The notes: generated from the sequence alone by a model not told the origin. Positions 28,540 through 37,435 are shown, counted from the stretch's first letter. The stretch is DNA of 56,136 bases from CAVQEK01 sp964596645 (GCA_964596645.1 CAZQVB010000029.1:1-56136); one strand, 5' to 3'. Numbers and translations are program-made.

Positions 28540-30075
28540 ATGAAATCTCTAAAAACCAAAATCTGGCTGCTGGGCATCGCGCTCTGTATTGGCTTTTGCC
28601 AGCCGGGCCTTTGTCAAAAAAACACTCCTCCCAATGTAGTGTATATCCTGGTCGACGACCTGGGCTATGGCGACATAAACCTGGACATGGATGTGCTGAA
28701 TCAGTTTAACAACCCCAACATTAAAACACCAAACCTTGCCAGGCTGGCCCGGGAGAGTATTGTATTTACCAATCACTACGCCGCTTCACCGGTGTGCTCG
28801 CCGTCACGGGCCGGGTTGCTTACCGGCAGAATACCCACCCGGTCCAACATCAATTTATACATCAGCGATTTGCAGGACGACGACAAGCATTTTTTGCATG
28901 GCTGGGAACTGACCATTCCGGAAGTGTTGAAAACGCGGGGATATCAGACGGCCATTTTTGGTAAGTGGCACTTGAACGGCGCTGATTGGGAAAAGCCTGA
29001 AAACTGGACCGGCTGGACAGGTTCTTTCCCCAAGCAGCAGGGGTTTGATCACGGCCTGGTGGCTAAAGAAGACCCGCATTTCACCAGGGTGTTGCGTGTG
29101 AATACACAGAAGCATCCTGGCGATTTCTTTACGGTAGATGGCCAGCCAGTGGGCGTCATTAAAGGCTATACAAGCGATATTATCACCAATAGCGCCATCA
29201 ACTGGCTTGCAAAAGAGCGCCAAAATGATGCTCCATTCTTTCTCTACCTCCCTTACGACGCTGTGCACATACGCGTAGCTGCCGCCGACATATACGAGGA
29301 AATGTTCAATACAGGCGATGCCCGTCGCGATGCCTATTACGCCAACATCACACATCTGGACGCGGCCATAGGGCGCTTCATCGATTACCTGGACAGCGCC
29401 GGCCTTTCGGACAACGCCGTGGTATTTTTCTCCAGCGACAATGGGCCGGACGTGTGGCGCCAGTGGGATGCCACCTATTTCTGCTATGGTACCTCCTACC
29501 CCCTGAATGGGCAGAAGTATCAGCTTTGGGAAGGGGGAATACGGGTGCCCGGCATGGTGCGCTGGACGGGAAAGATCGATCCACGGGTTTCTGATCAGGC
29601 AAACTCCACCCTCGATGTGCTCCCCACCCTCAGTGAGCTGGCAGGCGCGGCGCTGCCCAACGATCGGTCTTTTGATGGTGTGAGCCTGGCAGACCACCTG
29701 CTGAAAGGTAAACCAGTAGAGCGGAGAAAACCTTTGTACTGGCAGTTTGACTACCCGCGCAGTTATGAGCAAACCACCGGCACGGAATATCGCAGAATGA
29801 TAGACGGCAGAAGCCAATACAATCCTGAATTACAGCCAAGAGCCGCTTTGCGCAGTGAAGAGTTTCTGCTGCTCGGCTATTCCAATGCTGCCTTTGCCGC
29901 GCCAACATCCTTTGAGTTGTACAACCTGCAAACAGACCCTGCTCAACTGAATGATCTCAGCAACACCTTTCCCGACAAAACCGATCAGTTGAAAAAACAA
30001 CTGCTGGAAGTGCACCGGCAGGTGCAAGAAGACAGGCTGAAAATTGTACAAAAGAGCGATGCCCAGGATGACTAA
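28540..30075 (+). CDS. secreted sulfatase, S1 family
   Basis: 511 aa from the ATG at 28540, which begins an SPI signal (IWLLGIALCIGFCQPGLC). S1 sulfatase features: metal pair in YILVDDLGYGDINLD, formylglycine motif VCSPSRAGLLTGRIP, IFGKWHLNG with the active-site Lys and His, and FFSSDNGPDVW with the second Asp-Asn pair. The closing LYNLQTDPAQLNDLSNTFPD is the usual C-terminal subdomain. It desulfates a glycan in the periplasm; subfamily and position specificity cannot be given. It is the only intact sulfatase in the 18991-31683 cluster and supports a sulfated target. Confidence 0.92.
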   Translation: MKSLKTKIWLLGIALCIGFCQPGLCQKNTPPNVVYILVDDLGYGDINLDMDVLNQFNNPNIKTPNLARLARESIVFTNHYAASPVCSPSRAGLLTGRIPTRSNINLYISDLQDDDKHFLHGWELTIPEVLKTRGYQTAIFGKWHLNGADWEKPENWTGWTGSFPKQQGFDHGLVAKEDPHFTRVLRVNTQKHPGDFFTVDGQPVGVIKGYTSDIITNSAINWLAKERQNDAPFFLYLPYDAVHIRVAAADIYEEMFNTGDARRDAYYANITHLDAAIGRFIDYLDSAGLSDNAVVFFSSDNGPDVWRQWDATYFCYGTSYPLNGQKYQLWEGGIRVPGMVRWTGKIDPRVSDQANSTLDVLPTLSELAGAALPNDRSFDGVSLADHLLKGKPVERRKPLYWQFDYPRSYEQTTGTEYRRMIDGRSQYNPELQPRAALRSEEFLLLGYSNAAFAAPTSFELYNLQTDPAQLNDLSNTFPDKTDQLKKQLLEVHRQVQEDRLKIVQKSDAQDD

Positions 30076-30105
30076 GCGAGTATTCCGATGACTGCCGGCC
30101 AATAG

Positions 30106-31683
30106 GTGAGCGACAAAACCAATGGAATTTTGAATAGAATTGACGAATTAAACGCCCACAACAGCCCATCGAGACGGGGCTTTATAGCCAATGTATCTAA
30201 AGGCCTCGGCAGTATGTTGCTTCTTCCGCCATGGTCAGGGTATTCGCGAAATGCTTTTCAGCGCATGCGTAATAAAACAGCCGGCCTAAGTGTAGAAATG
30301 CCCGGTACGCATTTGGCCTACCTTGCCCGAAACGGGCAACCCCTTATGGCCTTTGGCTGCCATTTCGAGCACATGCTCTTCGATGACTATGACTATGAGG
30401 AATGGACAAGGTGGGCTGTAGCCCACGGTATGAATCACTGCAGGGCGCGCTTGTATCATGCTTACTATACCGACTATTCGCCTTTTTGGAGAAACAGCGA
30501 GGGTAAGTTTGACTTGACCCAATGGGATGATGGCTGGTGGAAACGCTTTCATAAAATCATGACCCACCTGCAGGAAAATGACATCATCGTCCATCTTCTC
30601 ATTTTCCCTCAAGGCACCGGAGGCCATTGGTGGCAGGGCGACGGATACTACTCGCCTGAAAATAATGTGCACCCCGAAACGGCTTTCATAAGGCCAGAGA
30701 AGAGTACGGCCGGTTTTTGGCAGTCGCTGGCCAAAGGCAAAAATGACCTCTATGAAATTCAGACAGCCATATTATGGAAGTTGGTAAAAGAGTCGGTCGA
30801 CTACGACAACATCTATTACGATCTCTGCCACGAGCCATTCCTCCGGGCCATGAGTGAGGAAGAGCTGGAGGACATGAAGGTTTTTGTCGATGAAACGACC
30901 AAACGTTTTTTTAATGAATATCAGCAATACCGTCCGGATAAAACACCCGTGCTGGGAATTGATACGGACTTTACGCCGCCGGGTGAGTTCAGGGATTGGC
31001 TGTACGCGCATGAGCGACTGAACATAATGATTCAGGGAAAAAACCACGACCCATTTTACGACACTGCTCAAGACGCCATTGCCCTGAGGCAAAAATTTAA
31101 AAAACCCTACTGTCCGCAAGAGAGCCTAGACCCGCCCGGTGTGGTGCATATCGCGGACATCAAGCACAAAAATTCATTGACTTATTTTGAGCCGGGTCAG
31201 CGCCACCACATTCGCAAATACGTGTGGCGGTGGTTTATGGCCAAGTCGCAGGTGATCGACATCTACCAGAAGGGCCTGAGCAAAACGGATGAGGAAAAGG
31301 AGCGTTACGATCCGTGGGGGCACAATTCATTTGAAAAGGATGCGCTTGTATTCCGACAATTCTGTAACGGATTGAAGAATTACCCAAGCCTCTGCACCAA
31401 AGGTAAAATTACAGAAGGGCCGGGTGAACTGCATATGGCGCTCTCTTCGTCGCATGAAGCGGTGCTATACTGCTCGTCGGCACCAGGAAGGGAAGATGTG
31501 GCATATATCGCGCAGCCACTAAAGGCGGAGGCTTTGGCGCTCGATGATGGGCGGTACAGCGTGGAGATATGGACAACCACGGCCAATGAAATAAAACGTG
31601 TAACCACTGCTGTGAAACACGGCAAATTGACGATGCGCCTGCAGGATTTTACCGATGATGTCGCGATTTATCTTCATGCATAA
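30106..31683 (+). CDS. Tat-type TIM-barrel protein, putative glycoside hydrolase of unknown family
   Basis: 525 aa from a GTG at 30106 (no ATG precedes the signal). SPSRRGFIANVSKGLGSMLL at about residue 20 is a twin-arginine signal. The body reads like a (beta/alpha)8 glycosidase: GCHFEHMLFDD, VAHGMNHCRARLYHAYYT, DIIVHLLIFPQG, NIYYDLCHEPFLRAMS, and KPYCPQESLDPPG. The Glu of CHEP (strand 4 position) and the Glu of CPQES could be acid/base and nucleophile, as in clan GH-A; that is inference. No family name comes to mind. It is 30 nt after the sulfatase and ends the cluster. Confidence 0.6.
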   Translation: MSDKTNGILNRIDELNAHNSPSRRGFIANVSKGLGSMLLLPPWSGYSRNAFQRMRNKTAGLSVEMPGTHLAYLARNGQPLMAFGCHFEHMLFDDYDYEEWTRWAVAHGMNHCRARLYHAYYTDYSPFWRNSEGKFDLTQWDDGWWKRFHKIMTHLQENDIIVHLLIFPQGTGGHWWQGDGYYSPENNVHPETAFIRPEKSTAGFWQSLAKGKNDLYEIQTAILWKLVKESVDYDNIYYDLCHEPFLRAMSEEELEDMKVFVDETTKRFFNEYQQYRPDKTPVLGIDTDFTPPGEFRDWLYAHERLNIMIQGKNHDPFYDTAQDAIALRQKFKKPYCPQESLDPPGVVHIADIKHKNSLTYFEPGQRHHIRKYVWRWFMAKSQVIDIYQKGLSKTDEEKERYDPWGHNSFEKDALVFRQFCNGLKNYPSLCTKGKITEGPGELHMALSSSHEAVLYCSSAPGREDVAYIAQPLKAEALALDDGRYSVEIWTTTANEIKRVTTAVKHGKLTMRLQDFTDDVAIYLHA

Positions 31684-32006
31684 ATTTTATCTGACGGAAG
31701 AACTGAACAATTGCCGCCTTCGACACTGAATTGTACGCATACCACCCACATAGCCTTAGCTATAGCTCAGGCTAAGATGTGTTGAAGGCCTTGGTTTGGT
31801 GAAAACCCGTCATTTACCTACCATTGCATTATGCCGTATGCGCGCTCATCATCTACTGACACATCAAAGACACGCCACCCATACAGAAGCATTTCGCACA
31901 TGAACAACAGACGGGTTTGTGTACAGAATGGAGTCAGATTATTTTAGGTTCATCTATCGTTCTTTAAAGAAAACAAGAATTTATAAACTTTTATAAACCA
32001 GGATCT
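31684..32006. other. intergenic region, no gene
   Basis: No coding frame on either strand. A short inverted repeat TAGCCT/AGGCTA (31751-31756 with 31769-31774) may help end the glycan-cluster transcript. The AT-rich last 40 nt contain the direct repeat TTTATAAAC before the next ATG. Confidence 0.35.
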
Positions 32007-32603
32007 ATGACAACCTTCAACAAAATAAGATGGGTCGCCAGCATACTTTTGGTCTTCTTTATTGTACTGATCACAAATCTGATCGACAGAGAAAACTTCA
32101 ACCGGCTCAGCTACACTGTTACCACAATCTATGAAGACAGAATAGTAGCCAGTGATCTTTTGTTTGATATGTCAAGAATCATTCAAAAGAAGGAAATTGC
32201 TATTGTCACGCATGATTCAGCTTATTACGGTAAAGAAAGCAATATTTCCAATCAGGCATTAGATAATCTTATAGAGCGCTACGAAAAAACCAAACTCACA
32301 AAAAGAGAAAAATTCGTGTTCGGGCAGCTCAAAGATGCGCTCGATGTTTTGAAGAGAAGAGAACAGCAAATAAAAAATATAGAGAGCGATCAATTGTTAG
32401 ATACAGTCGACAAGATCAATGAGCACTTATACGACCTTTCCAAAATTCAACTGCAAGAAGGCAAACGGCAAGTATTTATCAGTGACAGAGCAAAAAACAC
32501 CATCGATCTGTTCACGCAAGGGGAAGTCATCTTCTTGATTCTGATGGCCGTGATCATCCAAATTATTATTTTCTACAAGCCAAAAGAAAAGTCAGAAGGC
32601 TGA
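32007..32603 (+). CDS. membrane sensor with a four-helix-bundle (4HB_MCP-like) domain only
   Basis: 198 aa: an N-terminal membrane helix (ILLVFFIVLITNLI), about 130 residues of periplasmic helices, and a C-terminal helix (VIFLILMAVIIQIIIFY) with a short KPKEKSEG tail. The periplasmic part has the look of the 4HB ligand-binding domain of chemoreceptors and sensor kinases (YEDRIVASDLLFDMSRIIQK). There is no HAMP, kinase or methyl-accepting domain, so any signal would have to pass to a partner or the protein is a scaffold. Small 4HB-only proteins are known in Bacteroidota, with unknown function. Codon and base use are more AT-rich than in neighbouring genes. It stands alone between two leftward or finished units. 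Confidence 0.65.
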   Translation: MTTFNKIRWVASILLVFFIVLITNLIDRENFNRLSYTVTTIYEDRIVASDLLFDMSRIIQKKEIAIVTHDSAYYGKESNISNQALDNLIERYEKTKLTKREKFVFGQLKDALDVLKRREQQIKNIESDQLLDTVDKINEHLYDLSKIQLQEGKRQVFISDRAKNTIDLFTQGEVIFLILMAVIIQIIIFYKPKEKSEG

Positions 32604-32657
32604 GTAACCACACATTTATATGCGCATCGGACTACAGTCCGATATGAAAAACCTGCC

Positions 32658-33881
32658 TTAATGTCCCCCGCCAGATACAAAGAAGCTTGTAATGAGCAGT
32701 GCTACGGTGAGCACCAGCGCTACCCAGGGTAGCCAATTGGGCGTATCGAATGGTGCCTCCGGCTTTTCCCTTTCCAGCTTTATGAGTGCTGCACTGCTCG
32801 CGATGAACACCAGCAGCATAATAAAGCTGGTGATGCTGGCCAACGTAGTGAGCGGAAAGAACAGCACCAGCGTAAGGGCAATGGCCGTGGCAATGGCTGT
32901 GGCTATCACAGGGGTGTCTGTCTTGCCGTTCACTTTGGCCATCCATGAGGGGGCACCATTATTATTGCCCAGACTGTAGATGACCCTGGAGCCCATGATG
33001 ATCTGAGTGAGTGCGCCGTTGAGAATGATGGCCAGGCTAAGCACTGCCAGTGGCCACTCCGGCAAGCCGGCCTTTTTCACTACATCTACAAGTGGTGCCT
33101 CGCTGTTCTTCAATGCATCCGGCTCCATCACCATCAGTGAGGCCACCGACGTAACGACATAAAACACCGCGGCGACGCCTATGGCCACGGCTATGGCTAT
33201 GGGCATTGCCTTGGCCGGCTTCTTCACCTCTTCGGCCATGTGTACCATGTCTTCGAAACCTATGAAAGAATAAACGGCCAAAAATGTAGCACTGAGCACA
33301 CCCCAAGTAATGCCCGACTCCCAAAGAGAAGGCAGGTTGTCGGTGAAGTCGGCCGAGAAAGAGCGGTCGCCGTGGATGAACCCGGCGTATATCACGATGA
33401 ATAATCCGATGATGCCCATGGTGGTGGTCACAGCCATGAACCAGGCCGACTCTTTGGCGCCGAGTATGGCCACCAGCCCTAAGCCGCCCAGCACGGCTGT
33501 CTTTGCGATCCACTCGGGCATTTCCACGAAGTGTAAAAGATACCCAGAGAACCCGGCCGTAATGGTGGCGGCAGATACCACGCCTGTGGCCACGATCATC
33601 CAGCCGATGATGGTGGAAAACCAGTTGGTAGAAAATGCCTCACGCGTATAGCTGGTCGGCCCGCCGGCACCCGGTCTTCTTGTGGACAGTTCGGCGTAGA
33701 CCATACCGTTCAGCCCTGCTACGAGTGCCGCCAGCATAAACGCCAGCGGCGTCCAGTAGCCTGCTGTGCCTGCTACTTTGCCTATCAGCACGAATATGCC
33801 GGCACCCAATATGGTGCCTGCGCCATACAATGCCAGCATGGTGGCACTCAGGCTTTTCTTCAATCCCTTTTGCTCCGACAT
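32658..33881 (-). CDS. APC-family amino-acid permease
   Basis: 407 aa and about 11-12 membrane helices. The N-terminal motif GAGTILGAGIFVLIGKVAG is the broken first helix of APC transporters, which binds the substrate carboxylate and amino group. VYSFIGFEDMVHMAEEVKKP matches the conserved helix 6-loop region. Likely a cation- or proton-coupled amino-acid or polyamine importer; substrate unknown. No coupling to neighbours: it converges with the 4HB gene and has its own 100+ nt leader after a terminator. Confidence 0.88.
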   Translation of the reverse strand: MSEQKGLKKSLSATMLALYGAGTILGAGIFVLIGKVAGTAGYWTPLAFMLAALVAGLNGMVYAELSTRRPGAGGPTSYTREAFSTNWFSTIIGWMIVATGVVSAATITAGFSGYLLHFVEMPEWIAKTAVLGGLGLVAILGAKESAWFMAVTTTMGIIGLFIVIYAGFIHGDRSFSADFTDNLPSLWESGITWGVLSATFLAVYSFIGFEDMVHMAEEVKKPAKAMPIAIAVAIGVAAVFYVVTSVASLMVMEPDALKNSEAPLVDVVKKAGLPEWPLAVLSLAIILNGALTQIIMGSRVIYSLGNNNGAPSWMAKVNGKTDTPVIATAIATAIALTLVLFFPLTTLASITSFIMLLVFIASSAALIKLEREKPEAPFDTPNWLPWVALVLTVALLITSFFVSGGGH

Positions 33882-33982
33882 AGTTTTTACTTCTCTTTTT
33901 TACGCCATTAAGTTGCTTGTGTGGCTGGGGTGTTTTGTTCTAAAACGCCGCGCATGTTGGCCGCAACAACAGGCTTTAAATC

Positions 33983-34011
33983 AAAAAAAAGCAGGCTTCT
34001 AAGAAGCCTGC
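33983..34011 (-). terminator. rho-independent terminator for the DUF1328 gene
   Basis: Read leftward: a GCAGGCTTCT/AGAAGCCTGC stem (10 bp, 1-nt loop region) followed by eight T. It lies 48 nt beyond the stop of the 54-aa gene at 34059-34223. Confidence 0.88.
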
Positions 34012-34058
34012 CTGATTGTGTGTTGGTCTAATTTTTCATGTCCAAAAAGTTTTTTTGG

Positions 34059-34223
34059 TCATGCGCGCCTGGCGAAGTGCATGATAAGCCCGATCACCAG
34101 TAGAACCAGAAAGATGTAAAAGATGATTTTTGCAATGCCTGCAGCAGCACCGGCAATTCCTCCGAATCCGAATACAGCGGCGATCAATGCGATGACCAAA
34201 AAGATGATTACCCAGCGTAACAT
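34059..34223 (-). CDS. DUF1328-family small membrane protein (54 aa)
   Basis: A complete 54-aa reading frame: MLRWVIIFLVIALIAAVFGF, then GGIAGAAAGIAKIIFYIF and a tail ending in HFARRA. Two hydrophobic helices separated by a Gly/Ala turn with FGFGGIAGAAAGIAK are diagnostic of DUF1328 (YtjA-like) proteins. These are short stress-associated membrane proteins found in many phyla, and their function is unknown. It has its own terminator and lies next to a PRC-barrel protein, a pairing that fits general stress physiology. A larger frame in another phase covers it and should not be used. Confidence 0.9.
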   Translation of the reverse strand: MLRWVIIFLVIALIAAVFGFGGIAGAAAGIAKIIFYIFLVLLVIGLIMHFARRA

Positions 34224-34376
34224 AGTTGTATAGTTTGGTGAGAAATGAATTTTTTATAAATGGCTGTACGAAATATTCATACCAATACCCAAAAACACAA
34301 CAAACAGCCAAACAGACATGTATGGTGTGGATATTTTTCTACAGCGATACCCGTTTAAGATTATGGTCGCCTACAA

Positions 34377-34407
34377 TAAAAAAACTCCGGCAAGCCGGAG
34401 TTTTTTT
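34377..34407. terminator. bidirectional terminator
   Basis: ACTCCGGC pairs with GCCGGAGT around AA, with an A-run on the left and T7 on the right, so it works in either direction. It lies just past the stop of the PRC-barrel gene on the leftward strand. Confidence 0.85.
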
Positions 34408-34432
34408 ACTATGTTTTAATAAGAGACCTTGC

Positions 34433-34924
34433 TTAGATCGACCGCTCGGTGTGGCGTTGGCCAATACCTTGGCGACCTGAGGTTTCTTCGCTTCTGCCTA
34501 TGCCTTCATCAAATTCGCCATGACCTGTGTTGCGATCATTATCACCGTGCTGCGAACGGTTGCGGTTGCGGTCGCTGTACGATCCGTAACCATAGTGGCT
34601 GTACACAGAATCGATAAAAGTGTTGTCGGCGTGCTGTGGCCAGTTGTCTTTGTCGAAGCCTGGTGCATTTTCCAGTTGCTCTTTGTCCACATTGTGGGTG
34701 AGCACGGCTTCTTCATTTTCTCCATCAAAGTCGATGGACTCCATGGGTATGGCAAATAATTTCTCGCCAAAGCCCAGGAACCCGCCAAAGGACAATACGG
34801 CATACGCCACGTCGCCATTTTGCAGGTTGATCATTAAATCTTTGATCTCACCGATTTTTTCGCCATCGGTGTTTCTTACGGTTGTACCTTCAATAGAGGT
34901 AGCTGATAATAGTCTCGGTGTCAT
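34433..34924 (-). CDS. PRC-barrel domain protein
   Basis: 163 aa from the ATG at 34924; the open frame extends 23 codons upstream, but homologues begin at MTPRLLSATSIEG. Residues 5-85 are a PRC-barrel: LLSATSIEGTTVRNTDGEKI, GEIKDLMINLQNGDVAYAVL, FGGFLGFGEKLFAIPMESI. This small beta-barrel occurs in stress proteins and in photosynthetic reaction centre H subunit. The C-terminal 75 residues are hydrophilic and low in complexity (Asp/Asn/Arg/Gly-rich), probably disordered. No signal peptide, so cytosolic. A terminator follows at once. Confidence 0.88.
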   Translation of the reverse strand: MTPRLLSATSIEGTTVRNTDGEKIGEIKDLMINLQNGDVAYAVLSFGGFLGFGEKLFAIPMESIDFDGENEEAVLTHNVDKEQLENAPGFDKDNWPQHADNTFIDSVYSHYGYGSYSDRNRNRSQHGDNDRNTGHGEFDEGIGRSEETSGRQGIGQRHTERSI

Positions 34925-35067
34925 GATATTTTTAGTTTGGTTAATGTGCTCAGTATAGGGCAAAACTGCTTCCATATGCCTCAAAGCCGCCAAACGCCCA
35001 TTTCAGTACGCTTCGCGGTGCGCTCTTGCCACAAACCTCCCCAATGTATGTGCGGTTTACTACACAG

Positions 35068-36600
35068 CTATTTTACTTCGCTCTGTACAAATTGCTCCCA
35101 TTGCTCCAGCGCCTCCTCTTTCATCAGCCGGGGCACCTTTATCTGCCCCCCCTTCTTCTTGTTCTTTTCGCTGTAGCGATAAAAAGCATCGGCCGGCACC
35201 GCTACCACTTCCACTCCGGTGAGGGCTTTTGTTCTGGCTACGGCGTAGTTTTTATTGTCATTTTTCAATATCTCGTCCAGCGCACTGGCCAGTTCTTCAT
35301 CGGAGGGATGCGACTCGTCGCCGAGCCCGAGATACCAGCGATGGATAAAATTGTCTTCCTGCTGCACGGCGGCCACGGTAAACTCCGGTATGGAAACACC
35401 GAACTGTTCTTCCAGCTTGCCCATGGCCTCGTTCATGCGGTTTACCGATAGCTGCGAGCCCACCACGTTGAGGAAGTGCTTGGTGCGACCGGTAATCTTG
35501 ATTTCGCAGCGCTCTACATCGGTAAACTTTACCGTGTCGCCTATGCTGTAGCGCCAGGCGCCGCTTACCGTGGATATAATGATGGCGTAGTCCTTATCTT
35601 TTTCAACGCTTTCGATGCCCACAGCAGGGGCATCTTCGAGTGGCGCTCCGGCATCGTCGAAATACTGATCCTCAAAAGGTACAAACTCAAAGTACACGCC
35701 GGCATTGAGGGAGAGCTTCATGGCCATGTCGGCATTGGGCCGCTCCTGATAGGCCAGGAATCCCTCAGATGCCAGATACGTGTCGATGTAGATGAGCTCG
35801 TGTTCCAGCAACTTGCTGAACGACTTGCGGTACGGCTCAAAAGCCACTCCGCCGGTGGTATACACCGACAGATTGGGCCAGATGTCGTGGATGGTGTTGA
35901 GCCCATGGTGTTCTATCACCTTTTTTAGCATCAGCTCTATCCACGAGGGTATGCCGCTGAGGGCGCCGATGTCCCACTCCGTAGCCTTTTCTGCAATGTG
36001 CTGCACGCGGGTGTCCCAGTCTTCTATGGCCGATATTTCTGTACCGGGCTTGTAGTAGCTGCGAAACCAGAAGGGAATGTTGCTCGCACTGATGCCGCTG
36101 ATCTCTCCTTCCAGCGCGCCGTTGCGTTCTTCCAGATCGGTGCTGCTGCCCAGCATCATCATTTCTTTCTCAAAAAATTGCGCAGGCACATCGAAATTGG
36201 CCAATGCCAGCGCCTGGTTTATGCCTGTTTTCCGTATGCTGGCCAGCATATCGCCGGTCACAGGTATGCGCTTGCTGTGGCTGGTAGTGCCGGAGCTAAG
36301 GGCAAAATACTCCGGCTTGCCCGGCCAGGCTATATCGGCCTCGCCGTCTATGGTGCGTTGCCACCAGTCGTGCAGCATGCGCTCATAGCTGTAGAGCGGC
36401 ACCTTTTGCCGAAAGGCAGCCTGTGGGTTGGTCGCTTTGCGCATAGCAGCGAAGTCGAAGTGGCGACCAAAAGCCGTGTTTTCTGCCTCTTTCAGCAGGT
36501 GAAGCAAAGTGTCGCGCTGTGACTGCCCGGCATCCTTCTCCGGAAGCACATCATTGGCTACGTCGATTACCTTTTTTACTATTTTTCCTATGAAGGCCAT
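35068..36600 (-). CDS. GH3-family acyl-acid amido synthetase-like enzyme
   Basis: 510 aa, full length for the GH3 (auxin-responsive, JAR1-like) branch of the ANL adenylating superfamily. Landmarks are PEYFALSSGTTSHSKRIPVT (phosphate-binding P-loop), VYTTGGVAFEPYRKSF, and WRYSIGDTVKFTD with the ATP-binding Asp. The C-terminal domain contains GRTKHFLNVVGSQLS. Plant relatives join amino acids to acyl acids such as jasmonate or indole acetate through an acyl-AMP; bacterial substrates are mostly unknown. No operon partner is visible: PRC-barrel lies 140 nt downstream on the same strand and the repeat region lies upstream. Confidence 0.9.
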   Translation of the reverse strand: MAFIGKIVKKVIDVANDVLPEKDAGQSQRDTLLHLLKEAENTAFGRHFDFAAMRKATNPQAAFRQKVPLYSYERMLHDWWQRTIDGEADIAWPGKPEYFALSSGTTSHSKRIPVTGDMLASIRKTGINQALALANFDVPAQFFEKEMMMLGSSTDLEERNGALEGEISGISASNIPFWFRSYYKPGTEISAIEDWDTRVQHIAEKATEWDIGALSGIPSWIELMLKKVIEHHGLNTIHDIWPNLSVYTTGGVAFEPYRKSFSKLLEHELIYIDTYLASEGFLAYQERPNADMAMKLSLNAGVYFEFVPFEDQYFDDAGAPLEDAPAVGIESVEKDKDYAIIISTVSGAWRYSIGDTVKFTDVERCEIKITGRTKHFLNVVGSQLSVNRMNEAMGKLEEQFGVSIPEFTVAAVQQEDNFIHRWYLGLGDESHPSDEELASALDEILKNDNKNYAVARTKALTGVEVVAVPADAFYRYSEKNKKKGGQIKVPRLMKEEALEQWEQFVQSEVK

Positions 36601-36628
36601 GGTGTCTTTTTGTGGGTTTTAATAAAAA

Positions 36629-36838
36629 GTGTACAGCAGCAGAGCCAAAAAGAAGGCCAGAAAATTATATGCGGATAATGCAAGGATGCCAACCATGACG
36701 CTGGAATACTTCAGCGGCGACTATATGCGCTGCGGCACGGGCATTGAAGCCCTGAGCAGTGGCGCCGAATACTTTGACGGCAACATAGTCCGTTCTTTTA
36801 AGTCTTCCGAAGGCAGACTTAAAAGTAAACATGAATAG
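36629..36838 (+). pseudogene. probable gene fragment running into repeat copy A
   Basis: A 69-codon frame from a GTG. Residues 24-55 (LEYFSGDYMRCG, then GAEYFDGNIVRSF) faintly resemble the YNGNI element of Bacteroidota RHS proteins, while the last dozen residues are translated from the repeat itself. No Shine-Dalgarno-like site or signal. I read it as a remnant cut off by the repeat, possibly of an RHS gene, but the match is weak. Confidence 0.25.
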
Positions 36839-37001
36839 TAGTGTCTGTTACCTGGCCTATTTCCAAATTTATACCTGTTTTGTCCCTATGTCAGCGCAAT
36901 GACTTGTTGCTCTTGGAAATGATTGGATGGAAGGCTCGTGTCGGAGACACTTCTTTCATTACAGGTTTTAAGTGATCTTGCAGAACACTTAAAACAACTG
37001 G
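36790..37001 (+). repeat. structured repeat, copy A (212 bp)
   Basis: First of three same-direction copies (see 37496 and 38107). It opens with a perfect 11-bp inverted repeat (CTTTTAAGTCT / AGACTTAAAAG) around TCCGAAGGC, contains ATTTCCAA paired with TTGGAAAT, a GTGTC-GGA-GACAC hairpin, and closes with GTTTTAAGTG / CACTTAAAAC and AACAACTGG. The middle is the least conserved part. Confidence 0.85.
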
Positions 37002-37063
37002 TTAGGTTTTCCTTCTATTGGTAGAGGAGCGGGTGGAGTTAGCAATACTTGGATATTAAATAA

Positions 37064-37435
37064 ATGATAACGACAAAAGGTTACTTTTTTTTAATTCTGT
37101 TTTTAGGAATTCTTGTGGCAGGTTCTTTTTATTGGTCTTCTCAAAAGCGACCAGAGGTATCAAATTTGATGGAGATTTTTCATCAATCAGCAATATATGG
37201 TAAGCTCTCACATATTGAGATAAAATATAAAATGATTTATTTTTCAGTAGTACACCAAAAAAAATATTATTTGTTTTCACCTGTAACCTCAGAACTAAAT
37301 GATAATAAGGAATTTTACCACAATGCCAAAAGAGGAGATTTGATAATCAAGCCTTCCTATTCTGACACACTTACGCTTATAACAAAAGATGGGAAAAAAT
37401 ACCAGTATACTTTCAGAACTTTGGTAAATTTTTAA
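37064..37435 (+). CDS. orphan small membrane protein between repeats A and B
   Basis: 123 aa, visibly more AT-rich than the rest of the window. One N-terminal membrane helix (GYFFLILFLGILVAGSFYW) precedes a basic, beta-leaning extracytoplasmic domain of 95 residues (IYGKLSHIEIKYKMIYFSVV, then KRGDLIIKPSYSD and KKYQYTFRTLV). I know no family. It lies 62 nt after repeat copy A and 60 nt before copy B, with the same orientation as the repeats. The layout recalls immunity or orphan cassettes next to polymorphic toxin genes, but no toxin is adjacent. Start ATG at 37064. Confidence 0.6.
   Translation: MITTKGYFFLILFLGILVAGSFYWSSQKRPEVSNLMEIFHQSAIYGKLSHIEIKYKMIYFSVVHQKKYYLFSPVTSELNDNKEFYHNAKRGDLIIKPSYSDTLTLITKDGKKYQYTFRTLVNF

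Noticed and set aside
34036..34311. 91-aa leftward frame
   Set aside because: Cys/Arg-rich nonsense in another phase over the true 54-aa DUF1328 gene at 34059-34223.
36629..36838. Independent small gene
   Set aside because: No ribosome site, end coded by the repeat; kept only as a low-confidence remnant.
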